Of a DNA stretch of 64,000 bases, positions 11,807-23,888 are shown piece by piece. The position numbers were made by a program, and so were the translations under genes. This stretch comes from Owenia fusiformis (Eukaryota; Annelida; Polychaeta; Sabellida; Oweniidae). Below the pieces are notes generated by a model that was not told the DNA's origin, searched no databases, and saw only the letters and a program-made list of their open reading frames with translations. How positions within the stretch are numbered: the first letter of the stretch is position 1; each line of letters begins with the position of its first letter. The stretch is taken from contig CAIIXF020000003.1 in NCBI GenBank assembly GCA_903813345.2, forward strand, positions 33,965,000 to 34,028,999, read 5' to 3'.

Positions 11807-13590
11807 ATATATTTATAATACTATCAGTACCATAAAATATAAGTTCACGGTAGTATGACATTTTGTACTGAATTCATTATATGATAAACTTACAGCTGTT
11901 GGGGCAATAAATCTAACACAAGCACATACACGTTTTGTGTTAACTTAATATTAGTGGAACGAAACATTATGTAAGCTTTGATGGGCTAATCGTTTCTAGT
12001 CTTTTACATTCACTGATTGATCTTACACCAGACCTGATTCCTGGCCCCAATCTTTGTCTATATCTCAATTAGAGAGGGGGTTGATAAAATAGATATTGAA
12101 GCATGACCAAGTTGACTCACTGCATCCATTGCGAGATTACATGTAGTTGCTATTTCTGGAAAATGTTTTGAATGCAGAAATTTGAAATTGTTAAAATCAT
12201 GCTCTATGATTGTTTTTTCTCGAAACTGGTCCCTGAATGCTAACTATTGTGAATTAAGTTTTTTTAAATCATTTAATTCACATTCTATCATATTTTCAAG
12301 AAGCCATCCCTTGATGCGAACTTCACTCCATTTACATATTGAGCATTAAGGAGTGAGTCCGGCACGCATGAGAATCCTAGACTTGAACAAACAATGAAGG
12401 AGTTAGCATTCAATCGATGCAACTATTAAAACCATCTGCAAAAGCTGTCATTGTTTGAAAAATACTTAGGAATTTATTTGCTTATCTTGCTGTTGAAAAA
12501 AACTGCCTGCTTGCTATCAGGTCTACACATTTATCAGGCATTTCTCCTGTCTTATGCAGAAACTTAGGGATGCTAAATAACAAGGATGATTTACTGAATA
12601 TAGAAAATTGGAATAATATTTAAAACAGTTAGCAATTGTAATCGTCTCAGTGAATAGAAAATGCTGGTGGTTTCACATAAGGATCTAATATGGTTAGATA
12701 GCAAAACACTTCTATCTATTTTGTGAACATTGCGATCATCATTGAAGAGCTTATTACTATTAAAGGATAGAGAAACTATCGAATTATTTTTTGCGATGGT
12801 TACAATAAATGATGAAAAAGAGTCATATAGAAATTAAAAGTGCTAGTCAATCATCGATAAAACATTGAAGAAGGTTCATATTTAACAGATTCCCAAATCT
12901 ACCATTGGAAAGATAGATTAGAGAGACACTGTATTGTGAGGGATTTGTGATGTTACATTGAGAATCTCCAGGTATTGGAGATATTCTTTTATATGAGATT
13001 AGCTTCTCTCTTAGATGTTACTATTGAAATGTTAACAGTGACATAAAGGGCCTTATCTTTTTCTGCTTTGTGAAATATAGAAACTCGAGTATATGCGGTA
13101 ACAAGTGAAATCAATTACAAGAACAGATGCTACTGGTTCGATGAAAGATCAAGTTCATTAAGATCGTCAAGAACATACTGGATTTCAACTGGGTTCAGTA
13201 AATGGTCATCACTGCTGAGTGAGTGGTCAGTGCATTTTAGGATGACTTGCTAAACCTTATACATGATATTACTTGCTTTGCATAATTAACAGACTTGTAA
13301 TTCATTTGGAACACGTTGAACGATCACTGGTCAGAATATGGACATGTTCCCGAGGCACTTTTCTCCATTGTTACATTTAGTATTGACTCAGAATGAGAAA
13401 GTAGCAAGTAAAAGCAATTAAACGGCAATTGGAATTAAGCATTTATCTGAATCTAGAATTAATAGGTGTTTAATTAAGTATGTCTTAATGGATATAAAGT
13501 CAGGATTTAACAATTGAAAACACAAGAGTTGGATGTTAAGATCAATACAATGGGTCTATGATCAATGAAGTAAAGTTATATGTTCAAAAA
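11807..13590. other. AT-rich DNA, nothing recognised
   Basis: No tandem repeat, coding sequence or transposon end was seen. Stop codons are dense in all frames. Confidence 0.6.
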
Positions 13591-13880
13591 ATATCAGCTG
13601 TATAATCAGCTGTAGGATCAAGGAATAACAGTTGTTTGATCAAAGAATAACAGCTGTATTATCAATAATGTAATATTTTAGTAGAAACACCACATCACCA
13701 CCTGCAAGATTGAAGGAAAAAGAACATCTTTATTATCAAAGGAAAAACAAGATCTGTGAGATCAAATGAAAAACAAAATTTGTAAGATCATGTAAGATCA
13801 AAGGAAAAACAACATCTGTTCAAGATCAAGGGAAAAGTAACAGCTGTGAGATCAAAGGAAAAGTAACAGCTGTAGCATCC
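13591..13880. repeat. Degenerate minisatellite, about 25-bp unit
   Basis: Imperfect copies of GATCAAAGGAAAAACAACAT followed by CTGTAA are spaced 23-30 bp apart, with an AACAGCTGT variant at both ends (CAGCTG E-box words). About eleven copies are discernible. Confidence 0.7.
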
Positions 13881-14373
13881 AATGGGTTGTTTATATAAGA
13901 GAAATCAAAACTATAAAAAACACATAAAAAGTCAATAATGATATAGATTGAATCTAAAGTGTATAAAGAATAAGCTCTTAATAGTAATATTCATTCAGTA
14001 TGAATGTATTTTTAAAGTTCATCAGAATTTTAGATTTCTATCATAATGACATAAGCAAAATGAATGGAGACAGCTTGGTACTTTATTAAATAGTTTGAAA
14101 TATAGTAAGACAAAAAAATGAATAATGAATGGATGGAATGAGAATGTGAGTTATATACTAACAAAGGAATTTATTCATAGTCATAAACTGTTTGAGAATC
14201 ATCAAATTTAATAAACTAAAAATTCTTAACAAATATATGTAAATAATAAATACAAACGTTTGGATAATATCTTAAGAGGAAATACTTCAACTAACAAACA
14301 ATTGCTCAGCTACACAAAACTACAGATGCCAAATGTTTGGTGATTCTATGACTAAGAATAAATACACACAACT

Positions 14374-14760
14374 TTGTGCCATGATTATGAGGATATAGAT
14401 AATATAAAAAGAAATCTCCAAATAGAATACCGAAATAACATCTACATGTACATCTGTGTGTACAAATATATGAATAATGATTTAATGAAATACTTGATGG
14501 ATATGAGTGATAGCGAAGCTGCAGATATGCAGAGAGTACATAAGCGAGAAGCAGTGAAATTGAATGGCTGGATGAAACATCCAAGTCATGTGCAGTTACG
14601 CATCACTGAATCTGATAATGGAAACTCTCAACTTCTAGAACTGGTGGATTTAGCCATTAATAAAGGTAAACAAACACATTCTACAAGATTTATGAAACAA
14701 AATCTTCTTGGAAGCATGTTCTTAATTGGCAATTTTCAAATAATTATATGCGATGCTTAA
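14374..14760 (+). other. Open frame of 128 codons, doubtful exon
   Basis: The frame is open for 387 bp in AT-rich DNA, and its second half has mixed, protein-like composition (residues about 44-105, with a WMKHPSHVQLRI segment). AAAG|GTAAAC at about 14665 could be a splice donor. The first half is rich in Tyr, Asn and Ile, as expected of noncoding AT-rich DNA. No domain is recognised and no strong acceptor is obvious. Chance is at least as likely as a real exon. Confidence 0.2.
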
Positions 14761-15400
14761 TGTATGACATGCTTTCTGTACCATATATAGAGGTTCTTGT
14801 TTGAGTACCTGTGCAAGATCTTGTAATCTTGATGAGCTTTGATAATTCTTCCTTATCGAGTTGAAGAATGGACGATATTGCACATGTACGAGTACAAGAA
14901 AGTTTTTCTCATATGACTCTCTTAATTATGCCATTATTTTAACCTTTTTATGATAAAACTGAGTGAAAATAGCTTCAAAATTAATGAAACTTCATCTTTC
15001 AATTGTTATTGGTAAAGATGGCCCTATCTTTGTTACTTATATGACAAAACATGTTTACTGCATTATATTTTTATGAGGTGACATGTTTACTGTGAAACTT
15101 TCCTAACAAAATGTTGAATATTGAAAATGCTTATTGCTTATTGAATTATTTATTTATTTATTGAAGTGTGCTATATAATTACTGTACATGTATGATAAGT
15201 CTTATGTAAAATATTTACTGTGTATCGTGTCTATTACTTGACATGCTTACTGTATTGTATGAAATGTTTTTTATATAACATCTAATTTGTGACATGTTAA
15301 GTGAAATCATGGACTTCTATCCTGAGGTCCATAGTGAATGACCTGTTTAATGTGTGACATGTTTTGTAAATGTAAAACAACATATTTACAGTATGACATA
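14757..15400. repeat. Degenerate repeats of a TGACATGTTTACTGT word
   Basis: About nine variants of (T/A)GACATG(C/T)TTACTGT occur at spacings of 30-90 bp, for example near 14764, 15050, 15080, 15240 and 15350. No clean period remains. It is probably a decayed array. Confidence 0.5.
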
Positions 15401-15463
15401 TTATTACACCTTGCCGGGCCAGTTCTAGGGGTTTTAGTGCTAGTTTAGAAGGCATTCATTTTA

Positions 15464-15535
15464 CTATATCGACCTGAGCAATATGTGACGTCATAGTGGC
15501 GGTCAATATAGCATTCCAGACCGGTCGAGAATGCA
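15464..15535. repeat. Small nested palindromes with a CRE core
   Basis: CTATATCGACC (15464-15474) pairs with GGTCAATATAG (15501-15511). Almost at its centre is TGACGTCA (15486-15493), the canonical cAMP-response-element palindrome. Directly after it, GCATTC pairs with GAATGC around ACCGGT (15511-15535). The block lies just outside the long hairpin at 15651-15803 and may be part of the same foldback element. Confidence 0.55.
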
Positions 15536-15650
15536 TTTAACGACTGGCAATTTAGATATCGTTCAGTGCGTAAGATTTTCTTGCTGTTTCAGTCCTGGTC
15601 ATTAACTATGGTAATAATACTAATAACTTCATTTCTGCGGGCAATATTGT

Positions 15651-15803
15651 ACAAATAGTGACTGCCATTGAGGGAAATAGTGCAAAATATTTTCCTCAAG
15701 GGAATATCCTGTCCACTGGCCGAGGGAACAAGTCAGTGGACAGGATATTCCAGAGAGGAAAATCTTTACACTATTTCCCGAAAATTTGGCAGTCACTATT
15801 TGT
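15651..15803. repeat. Long hairpin (inverted repeat with 70-bp arms)
   Basis: ACAAATAGTGACTGCC starts the left arm and GGCAGTCACTATTTGT ends the right arm. In between, GGGAAATAGTG pairs with CACTATTTCCC, TTTTCCTC with GAGGAAAA, and GGAATATCCTGTCCACTG with CAGTGGACAGGATATTCC. The unpaired centre is only about 13 bp (CCGAGGGAACAAG region). Arms are about 70 bp with a few mismatches and a small indel. A foldback MITE is the simplest reading. If transcribed, the RNA would fold into a long stem. The 93-codon open frame across it is a shadow. Confidence 0.88.
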
Positions 15804-16167
15804 TTTATTATATACCTGATAAGTACTCTGTAAACAAAAACAAAATGAGAAGTCTTTTCATTTCAATATCAAATGTTCACAGGTTCTTATTGGCATTTAA
15901 AGGCATTTTACCATTCAACTCCTATAATCTCAGATTTGGGGGAAGATAAAACGTACTATTGACTGGTCACATGACCTAACTGGTGATTAGTACAATTCAT
16001 CTTCCCTGAAAGCAGGGATTTAGGACTTTCCAGGGAATTAGTTCATCTATTCCATGTCATGTGACCATGAATAAGCCAATGAGCATCTAGAATACATTTG
16101 AGGTATATAATAAATTGAAATATTGGACCCTGGCCCTTTCTGGATATTTCATTTTGCATAATTACTT

Positions 16168-19100
16168 CACATGACCATTCACAACAAGCTACCAAACCAA
16201 CATCATATTAGGCTGCTATCACATGACCATTCACAACAAGCTACCAAACCAACATCATATTAGGCTGCTATCACATGACCATTCATAACAAACTACCAAA
16301 CTCTCATATTAGGCTACTATCAAATGACCATTCACAACAAACTACCAAACCAACATCATATTAGGCTGATATCACATGACCATTCACAACAAGCTACCAA
16401 ACCAACATCATATTAGGCTGCTATCACATGACCATTCACAACAAGCTACCGAACCAACATCATATTAGGCTACTATCACATGACCATTCACAACAAGCTA
16501 CCAAACCAACATCATATTAGGCTGCTATCACATGACCATTCATAACAAGCTACCGAACCAACATCATATTAGGCTACTATCACATGACCATTCACAACAA
16601 GCTACCAAACCAACATCATATTAGGCTGCTATCACATGACCATTCATAACAAGCTACCAAACCAACATCATATTAGGCTGCTATCACATGACCATTCACA
16701 ACAAGCTACCAAACCAACATCATATTAGGTTGCTATCACATGACCATTCACAACAAGCTACCAAACCAACATCATATTAGGTTGCTATCACATGACCATT
16801 CACAACAAGCTACCAAACCAACATCATATTAGGTTGCTATCACATGACCATTCACAACAAGCTACCAAACCAACATCATATTAGGCTGCTATCACATGAC
16901 CATTCACAACAAGCTACCAAACCAACATCATATTAGGCTGCTATCACATGACCATTCACAACAAGCTACCAAACCAACATCATATTAGGCTGCTATCACA
17001 TGACCATTCACAAAAAGCTACCGGACCAACGTCGTATTAAGCTGCTATCAGATGATCATTCATAACAAGCTACCAAACCAACATCATATTAGGCTGCTAT
17101 CACATGACCATTCACAACAAGCTACCAAACCAACATCATATTAGGCTGCTATCACATGACCATTCACAACAAGCTACCAAACCAACATCATATTAGGCTG
17201 CTATCACATGACCATTCACAACAAACTACCAAACTCTCATATTAGGCTACTATCAAATGACCATTCACTACAAGCTACCAAACCAACATCATATTAGGCT
17301 GCTATCACATGACCATTCACAACAAGCTACCAAACCAACATCATATTAGGCTGCTATCACATGACCATTCACAACAAGCTACCAAACCAACATCATATTA
17401 GGCTGCTATCACATGACCATTCACAACAAGCTACCAAACCAACATCATATTAGGCTGCTATCACATGACCATTCACAAAAAGCTACCGGACCAACGTCGT
17501 ATTAAGCTGCTATCAGATGATCATTCATAACAAGCTACCAAACCAACATCATATTAGGCTGCTATCACATGACCATTCACAACAAGCTACCAAACCAACA
17601 TCATATTAGGCTGCTATCACATGACCATTCACAACAAGCTACCAAACCAACATCATATTAGGCTGCTATCACATGACCATTCACAACAAACTACCAAACT
17701 CTCATATTAGGCTACTATCAAATGACCATTCACTACAAGCTACCAAACCAACATCATATTAGGCTGCTATCACATGACCATTCACAACAAGCTACCGAAC
17801 CAATATCATATTAGGCTGCTATCACATGACCATTCACAACAAGCTACCAAACCAACATCATATTAGGCTGCTATCACATGACCATTCACAACAAGCTACC
17901 AAACCAACATCATATTAGGTTGCTATCACATGACCATTCACAACAAGCTACCAAACCAACATCATATTAGGCTGCTATCACATGACCATTCACAACAAGC
18001 TACCAAACCAACATCATATTAGGCTGCTATCACATGACCATTCATAACAAGCTACCAAACCAACATCATATTAGGCTGCTATCACATAACCATTCACAAC
18101 AAGCTACCGAACCAATATCATATTAGGCTGCTATCACACGACCATTCATAACAAGCTACCGAACCAACATCATATTAGGCTGCTATCACATGACCATTCA
18201 CAACAAGCTACCGAACTAACATCATATTAGGCTGCTATTACATGACCATTCACAACAAGCTACCAAATCAACATCATATTAGGCTGCTATCACATGACCA
18301 TTCACAACAAGCTACCAAACCAACATCATATTAGGCTGCTATCACATGACCATTCACAACAAGCTACCGGACCAACATCATATTAGGCTGCTATCACATG
18401 ACCATTCACAACAAGCTACCGGACCAACGTCGTATTAAGCTGCTATCAGATGATCATTCATAACAAGCTACCAAACCAACATCATATTAGGCTGCTATCA
18501 CATGACCATTCACAACAAGCTACCAAACCAACATCATATTAGGCTGCTATCACATGACCATTCACAACAAGCTACCAAACCAACATCATATTAGGCTGAT
18601 ATCACATGACCATTCACAACAAGCTACCAAACCAACATCATATTAGGCTGCTATCACATGACCATTCACAACAAGCTACCAAACCAACATCATATTAGGC
18701 TGCTATCACATGACCATTCACAACAAGCTACCAAACCAACATCATATTAGGCTGATATCACATGACCATTCACAACAAGCTACCAAACCAACATCATATT
18801 AGGCTGCTATCACATGACCATTCACAACAAGCTACAGAACCAACGTCGTATTAAGCTGCTATCACATGACCATTCACAGCAAGCTACCAAACCAACATCA
18901 TATTAGGCTGATATCACATGACCATTCACAACAAGCTACCAAACCAACATCATACTAGGCTGCTATCACATGACCATTCACAACAAGCTACCAAACCAAC
19001 ATCATATTAGGCTGCTATCACATGACCATTCACAACAAGCTATTGAACCAACGTCGTATTAAGCTGCTATCACATGACCATTCATAACAAGCTACCAAAC

Positions 19101-19754
19101 CAACATCATATTAGGCTGATATCACATGACCATTCACAACAAGCTACCAAACCGACATCATATTAGGCTGCTATCACATGACCATTCACAAAAAGCTTCC
19201 GAACCCATATCATATTAAGCTGCTATCACATGACCATTCACAGCAAGCTACCTAACCAACATCGTATTAAGCTGCTATCACATGACCATTCATAACAAGC
19301 TACCAAACCAACATCATATTAGGCTGATATCACATGACCATTCACAACAAGCTACCAAACCGACATCATATTAGGCTGCTATCACATGACCATTCACAAA
19401 AAGCTTCCGAACCCATATCATATTAAGCTGCTATCACATGACCATTCACAACAAGCTACCTAACCAACATCGTATTAAGCTGCTATCACATGACCATTCA
19501 TAACAAGCTACCAAACCAACATCATATTAGGCTGCTATCACATGACCATTCACAACAAGCTACCAAACCAACATCATACTAGGTTGCTATCACATGACCA
19601 TTCACAACAAGCTACCAGACCAACGTCGTATTAAGCTGCTATCACATGACCATTCATAACAAGCTACCAAACCAACATCATATTAGGCTGCTATCACATG
19701 ACCATTCACAACAAGCTACCGAACCAACGTCGTATTAAGCTGCTATCACATGAC
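16168..19754. repeat. Satellite-like array, 52-bp unit, about 69 copies
   Basis: The unit is CACATGACCATTCACAACAA, GCTACCAAACCAACATCATA, TTAGGCTGCTAT. It runs for 3,587 bp. A 49-bp variant (CTACCAAACTCTCATATTAG) and sequence variants (ACCGGACCAACGTCG; AAAAGCTTCCGAACCC) mark higher-order copying: one marked block recurs after 465 bp (17011 and 17476; eight 52-bp plus one 49-bp units) and another after 208 bp (19190 and 19398; four units). The array stops at 19754 where a reverse transcriptase fragment begins and resumes at 20466. Confidence 0.97.
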
Positions 19755-19773
19755 TAATTTTCAAACTAATTTT

Positions 19774-20463
19774 GATAATCAGGGTTTCTGCCAGGGCACA
19801 GTACTCAGGAGCAGCTAGTCGCCATTGAACATCTTATACAAACTAATTTGGATAAAGGAAAGGGAATAAAAGCCCTATTTTTAGACATCGCGTCAGCCTT
19901 TGACTGTGTGCCACATAGACTTTTACTCTTAAAAACAAAATCATATGGTATAGGTGGCCAAGTTCTCAAAATGTTGAAGTCATATCTAAATGATCGCAGA
20001 GTTAGGGTCACAATAGCAGGCACTTCCTCACATTTATCTGAACCAAATGCTATAAAAAGCGGTGTCCCACAGGGGTCAATATTAGGCCCCTTGCTCTTCC
20101 TATTATTTATAAATGACCTACCGGATGTCCTGGACACAGACTGTTTCATCTATGCTGATGATACCTCGGTATATTTTCCATTTAGTAATCAAAATCTAAA
20201 AGAAATTGTCGATAAAGTAAATGAATCTATAAGAAAAATTATACTATGGTCTGAAAAATGGAAATATACTTATGGAAAATACTTATGGAATAATATTCCA
20301 TAAGTCAAAAATTCAATTAACACGGGTAAGTGAAACAGTCATGAACAATATACCCATTGATCGGGTGAATTCACAGAAACACTTAGGATTTATATTTGAT
20401 GAGCGCTTGACAAATGAAGCACACATACTGTCAATTCGAGATAAAGTAAATAAAATGATCATA
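19774..20463 (+). pseudogene. CR1/jockey-type non-LTR retrotransposon reverse transcriptase fragment
   Basis: The fragment covers the RT fingers and palm: HSTQEQL (about 19797), LFLDIASAFDCVPH (about 19878), SGVPQGSILGPLLFLLFIND (about 20058), the catalytic FIYADD box (about 20148), and HLGFIFDERL after it (about 20380). Ahead of HST the frame changes, because NQGF (19777-19788) is in a different frame. A second break follows YADD: a 13-bp tandem duplication (20266-20291, ATACTTATGGA twice) shifts the frame before the HKSKIQ segment. The endonuclease domain, 5' part, 3' end and poly-A or microsatellite tail are absent. It sits between two blocks of the 52-bp array, so it is a dead internal fragment. 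Assignment to the CR1/jockey group rests on the RT motif style. The - strand open frame of 114 codons here is a shadow. Confidence 0.9.
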
Positions 20464-20465
20464 TC

Positions 20466-20804
20466 AACAAGCTACCAAACCAACATCATATTAGGCTGCT
20501 ATCACATGACCATTCACAACAAGCTACCAAACCAACATCATATTAGGCTGCTATCACATGACCATTCACAACAAACTACCAAACTCTCATATTAGGCTAC
20601 TATCAAATGACCATTCACAACAAGCTACCAAACCAACATCATATTAGGCTGATATCACATGACCATTCACAACAAACTACCAAACTCTCATATTAGGCTA
20701 CTATCAAATGACCATTCACAACAAGCTACCAAACCAACATCATATTAGGCTGATATCACATGACCACTCATAACAAGCTACCAAACCAACACATTAGGCT
20801 GCTG
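20466..20804. repeat. 52-bp array, second block, about 6.5 copies
   Basis: It starts AACAAGCTACCAAACCAACA, continuing the unit of the 16168-19754 array. It contains two copies of the 49-bp variant with ACTCTCATATTAG and ends in a shortened unit near ACATTAGGCTGCTGAT. The unit phase is nearly the same as where the left block stopped. Confidence 0.95.
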
Positions 20805-21241
20805 ATGCTAGTTTGTTACAGTGCTGTCATTAATGATGCATTAGTAGCAATAGCGAACATGATATAGCTAGACAAAATTAAGGTTTTCCAAACAATTTCT
20901 TTCATACACATTCATGATTTATTAATTGATGAGCGTTTGGGGATCATTCATCTGCACTTTAGACCTGCAGTAATTTTCCTCATAGAAGTACAGTATGTAA
21001 AAAAGGAATCACTTATTAGATTCGCTAGGAAGTTGTATTGAATTAATGATCATATTTATCTGTATCATTACCTATATTAGGTAAATCACAAATTAGAATG
21101 ATTATAATTTAGTTCTTTGATGAGGTATGTCATCTTGATCCATCAAGGTATTACATTCACTGGTTTAAAAGTATGGAAGTATGTCATTCGAACATTAATA
21201 CATCTGGAAAGAAAAGTTAAGTTGATATACAGGTAGTGATG
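20805..21241. other. Intergenic DNA, nothing recognised
   Basis: AT-rich sequence between the 52-bp array and a foldback element. No coding or repeat signal is visible. Confidence 0.6.
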
Positions 21242-21501
21242 AAGGAGGATTGTCTCCCAGCATTCTTTCACAATGTTTTTTGACTTGCATGAACCAATTT
21301 GGTAATTTTGTTACTATAATGTTCATCTCCAGAGCATTCAGTCTTACAGTTAACATTAATGTACTTATTATTACAATGGGCTTTCAACATCTCTTGAAAG
21401 CCCATGTTATAACCAAATTGGTTCATGTTATTACCACATTGGTTTTACCTAATTGGTTCATGCCAGGTAAACGATGATGAAAGCATGCTGGGAGCCTCCT
21501 T
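21242..21501. mobile_element. Foldback element A, AAGGAGGATTG ends
   Basis: The left end AAGGAGGATTGTCTCCCAGC pairs with GCTGGGAGCCTCCTT at the right end (through 21501), with a 4-bp indel. Inside, CATGAACCAATTTGGT (about 21289) pairs with ACCAAATTGGTTCATG (about 21413), and ATGGGCTTTCAA/TTGAAAGCCCAT (21376-21387 and 21394-21405) is a perfect 12-bp stem with a 6-nt loop. No coding capacity. Its ends match foldback element B at 21901. Confidence 0.7.
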
Positions 21502-21900
21502 GGGTAGGAATATAAATATGAAGATAAAATATGATGTCAAACCTGTTATGAAATATAAGGGAAGAAAATTGTATGGTTTCTTTGACATTTTATGTAACAG
21601 TATTAATTGAGTTTAATGCCAGGTATGAGAGGCCACTAAACTTCATATAGATGATGAGAAACTGTAATGGATTGTTCTGCATGCTATTTCTTGCACATAC
21701 ACTGATAACACAGATCTATGAATATTTTATCGAGAATTCAATTGTTCTTCCCTGCCATTTGTTCACACAACATGTTTGCGCTAGAATTACATTCATTTTC
21801 ATGTTTTGCCCAGAACTGTGTTACTTCAAAACAGATATATTATTGAATTATTGAATACTAACTACTGGACAGTTGTTTTCAGGCAATATTTTATTGATAT

Positions 21901-22179
21901 AAGGAGGATTGGCTCCCTGGATTAAAACTCGATATTTTCCAACAATGAAAACGAAAATTATAACCAACTATAAATTCAAAATAAACAATCAAAAGGATTC
22001 TAACCAATATCTCAATCATTTCTCCCTTGAGTTTTGGAATTTTTGTTTGGAAATAAAACCAAAATTCACGATTCAAATGTTGAAGTGAACAAAATTGAAT
22101 TAGAATTTTGTAATCATGACATGCCCGATTGCCCATATATGGCAGAAATATCGATGTTGCACTCTGGGAACCAATCCTT
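21901..22179. mobile_element. Foldback element B, AAGGAGGATTG ends
   Basis: AAGGAGGATTGGCTCCCTGG at the left pairs with CTCTGGGAACCAATCCTT at the right, and further in CGATATTT on the left pairs with AAATATCG on the right. The first 17 bases nearly match the left end of element A, 660 bp upstream, so these are two members of one nonautonomous family. The 109-codon - strand open frame inside has no recognisable features. Confidence 0.65.
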
Positions 22180-23264
22180 GATTGATGCAATATAGACAAA
22201 TACATTTGAAAAGTTGTCATCCTTTAAAGATTTTAAGACTTTAGTAAGTGTACCTCTTAAAAACAACATTTCTAGCATGTGATGAAAAAATCAGAAATCT
22301 TTTAAGGTAGGCATTGATTAGAATAGAAATTAATAACACATTATCTCTTATAAGCAAGGAGATGTAAATGTATTTTGTTAGATTATTAATTCTGCCTTGT
22401 CCACCTTAATAAATCTAGATCCTCGTTTTACTTATTGATGGTTTATATCCAATATTTCACTTGATAAAAAGTTATTTTTAACATAATTATATGTTTTGTA
22501 GAAAGCGAAAAACATTAATAAAGTCCTTAGAATACAATTATTGAGTAGTGAGATGGAAAAGAGACTATAATTCAGAGTGAACATTTGCATTTATTATTGA
22601 CGTAACTTGAGACAATATAACAGTATTTAAGACATTAATGGTTAATGATTGAGGTTTTAGGCACATTGTCATGGCGTCCATTTTCAAAAGAAACGAAACA
22701 ACAGAGAAAAGAGGTGAACCCGCAAGGAATTTAGTGACTAGGCACATAGTGAACATTCCAAATTGCAAAGAAATGCAAGAAATGCTGATTTTTTATTCAC
22801 GCTTAACAGAAAAAATAATCTCAAATAGGTATGCCCAGAGGCAGATATTTTGTATTAAAAGGAAGAAATACAAAAACACCATTTAAGTAACATGACTCTT
22901 AATCTAGTTCAATAACTGGGAACAACCAGTACAAAAGGTGAAACTTTTTTTCTCTAATAATCTCTACTTCTTCAGCACATTTCCACAATCGAATCTCGAG
23001 TTGCGTCCTAATAAGCTGTGACAGTACATTGGACTGAGGCCATTATTGCTGATAGAATCAATGGATTATGTCAAAGATCACAGGCCATGGTCTGTACCTA
23101 AAGTTGATCAATATAATATGCTTTAAGAATTCCAGGACCATTGTTCATGTGTTTAATATAGTATGTTGCCTTTTTTTAAAGACTATTGGTAATTCCTCCA
23201 TCTTTATACATAGGTTCAAGTTGATTAAATATAAATTATACAATTGCAGTACATGCATCAAGCC
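22180..23264. other. AT-rich DNA, nothing recognised
   Basis: No transposon end or array is seen. An open frame at 22671-22886 (71 codons, Lys/Arg-rich) has an ATG but no supporting splice sites or domain, and I do not call it. Confidence 0.55.
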
Positions 23265-23445
23265 CATAGCCAGCTTTTGCCAAGGGGGGGGGGGGGCACT
23301 TTTCAGAAACATTCCAGGGGGAGGTTCGCTTTGACAAATTTGGTCCAAAATCGCATGAAAAATGCTTGGAATCGTGGAAAACTGCGTGACTTTGAAAGAA
23401 TTTTGGGCCAGGGGGGTGGGGGTTTGTTCGAACTCCTCGTGGCTA
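23265..23445 (+). repeat. Dispersed repeat with G-run head
   Basis: CATAGCCAGCTTTTGCCAAG is followed by a run of 12 G, then ACATTCCAGGGGGAGGTTCG, a TCCAAAATCGCATGAAAAATGC segment, GACTTTGAAAGAATTTTGGG and a second G run. The motif order matches copies at 58380-58570 and (inverse) 39960-40142. The opposed open frames of about 90-107 codons across it are repeat artefacts. Confidence 0.8.
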
Positions 23446-23888
23446 AGGGCCTTTGCGTATACATACAACCATTAGTTTCAGATTGTGTCCAAACCCCGCC
23501 TATTGTCAGGTTAAGTTTAGGTCTACTTTAACAGGTTAATGATGACTTTCAGTCAACAACAGGTTCACTTTCAGCCCAATTTTGGTCTATGTCCGCAGCT
23601 TAACTGAGTCTTCAGAAAATTGAAGTTAATTTCATTATGCTTCATGCTTTATACTAAGATAGAATCTCGACATGCTATTCTTTTAAAGGATTTTGAGTTG
23701 CCAAGACAGATTAGGAGCTATTGATTGAATAAACCAAATTATCCTAAAATACATTAAGAGGGAATATCTGGAGGGAATAAGTCGTTGATGTTTCCTTTAG
23801 CTTGACTGCCCTTCAGAAACCAAGTACATGTTGAGAGATATAACCCATGTCAGAAACTACCTGGCAATTGAATTCAACAGGTTTACGT

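Noticed and set aside
16168-19754. CRISPR-like array
   Set aside because: There are no unique spacers between repeats; the whole unit is repeated. This is eukaryotic tandem DNA.
19805-20149. 114-codon open frame on the - strand
   Set aside because: It is the antisense of the reverse transcriptase frame, which has all the motifs.
22671-22886. 71-codon Lys/Arg-rich open frame
   Set aside because: It has an ATG, but no domain, splice sites or neighbouring exon. Chance is sufficient.
23145-23531. Opposed open frames of 88-107 codons
   Set aside because: They run across G-run dispersed repeat sequence and read poly-Gly or poly-Pro there.
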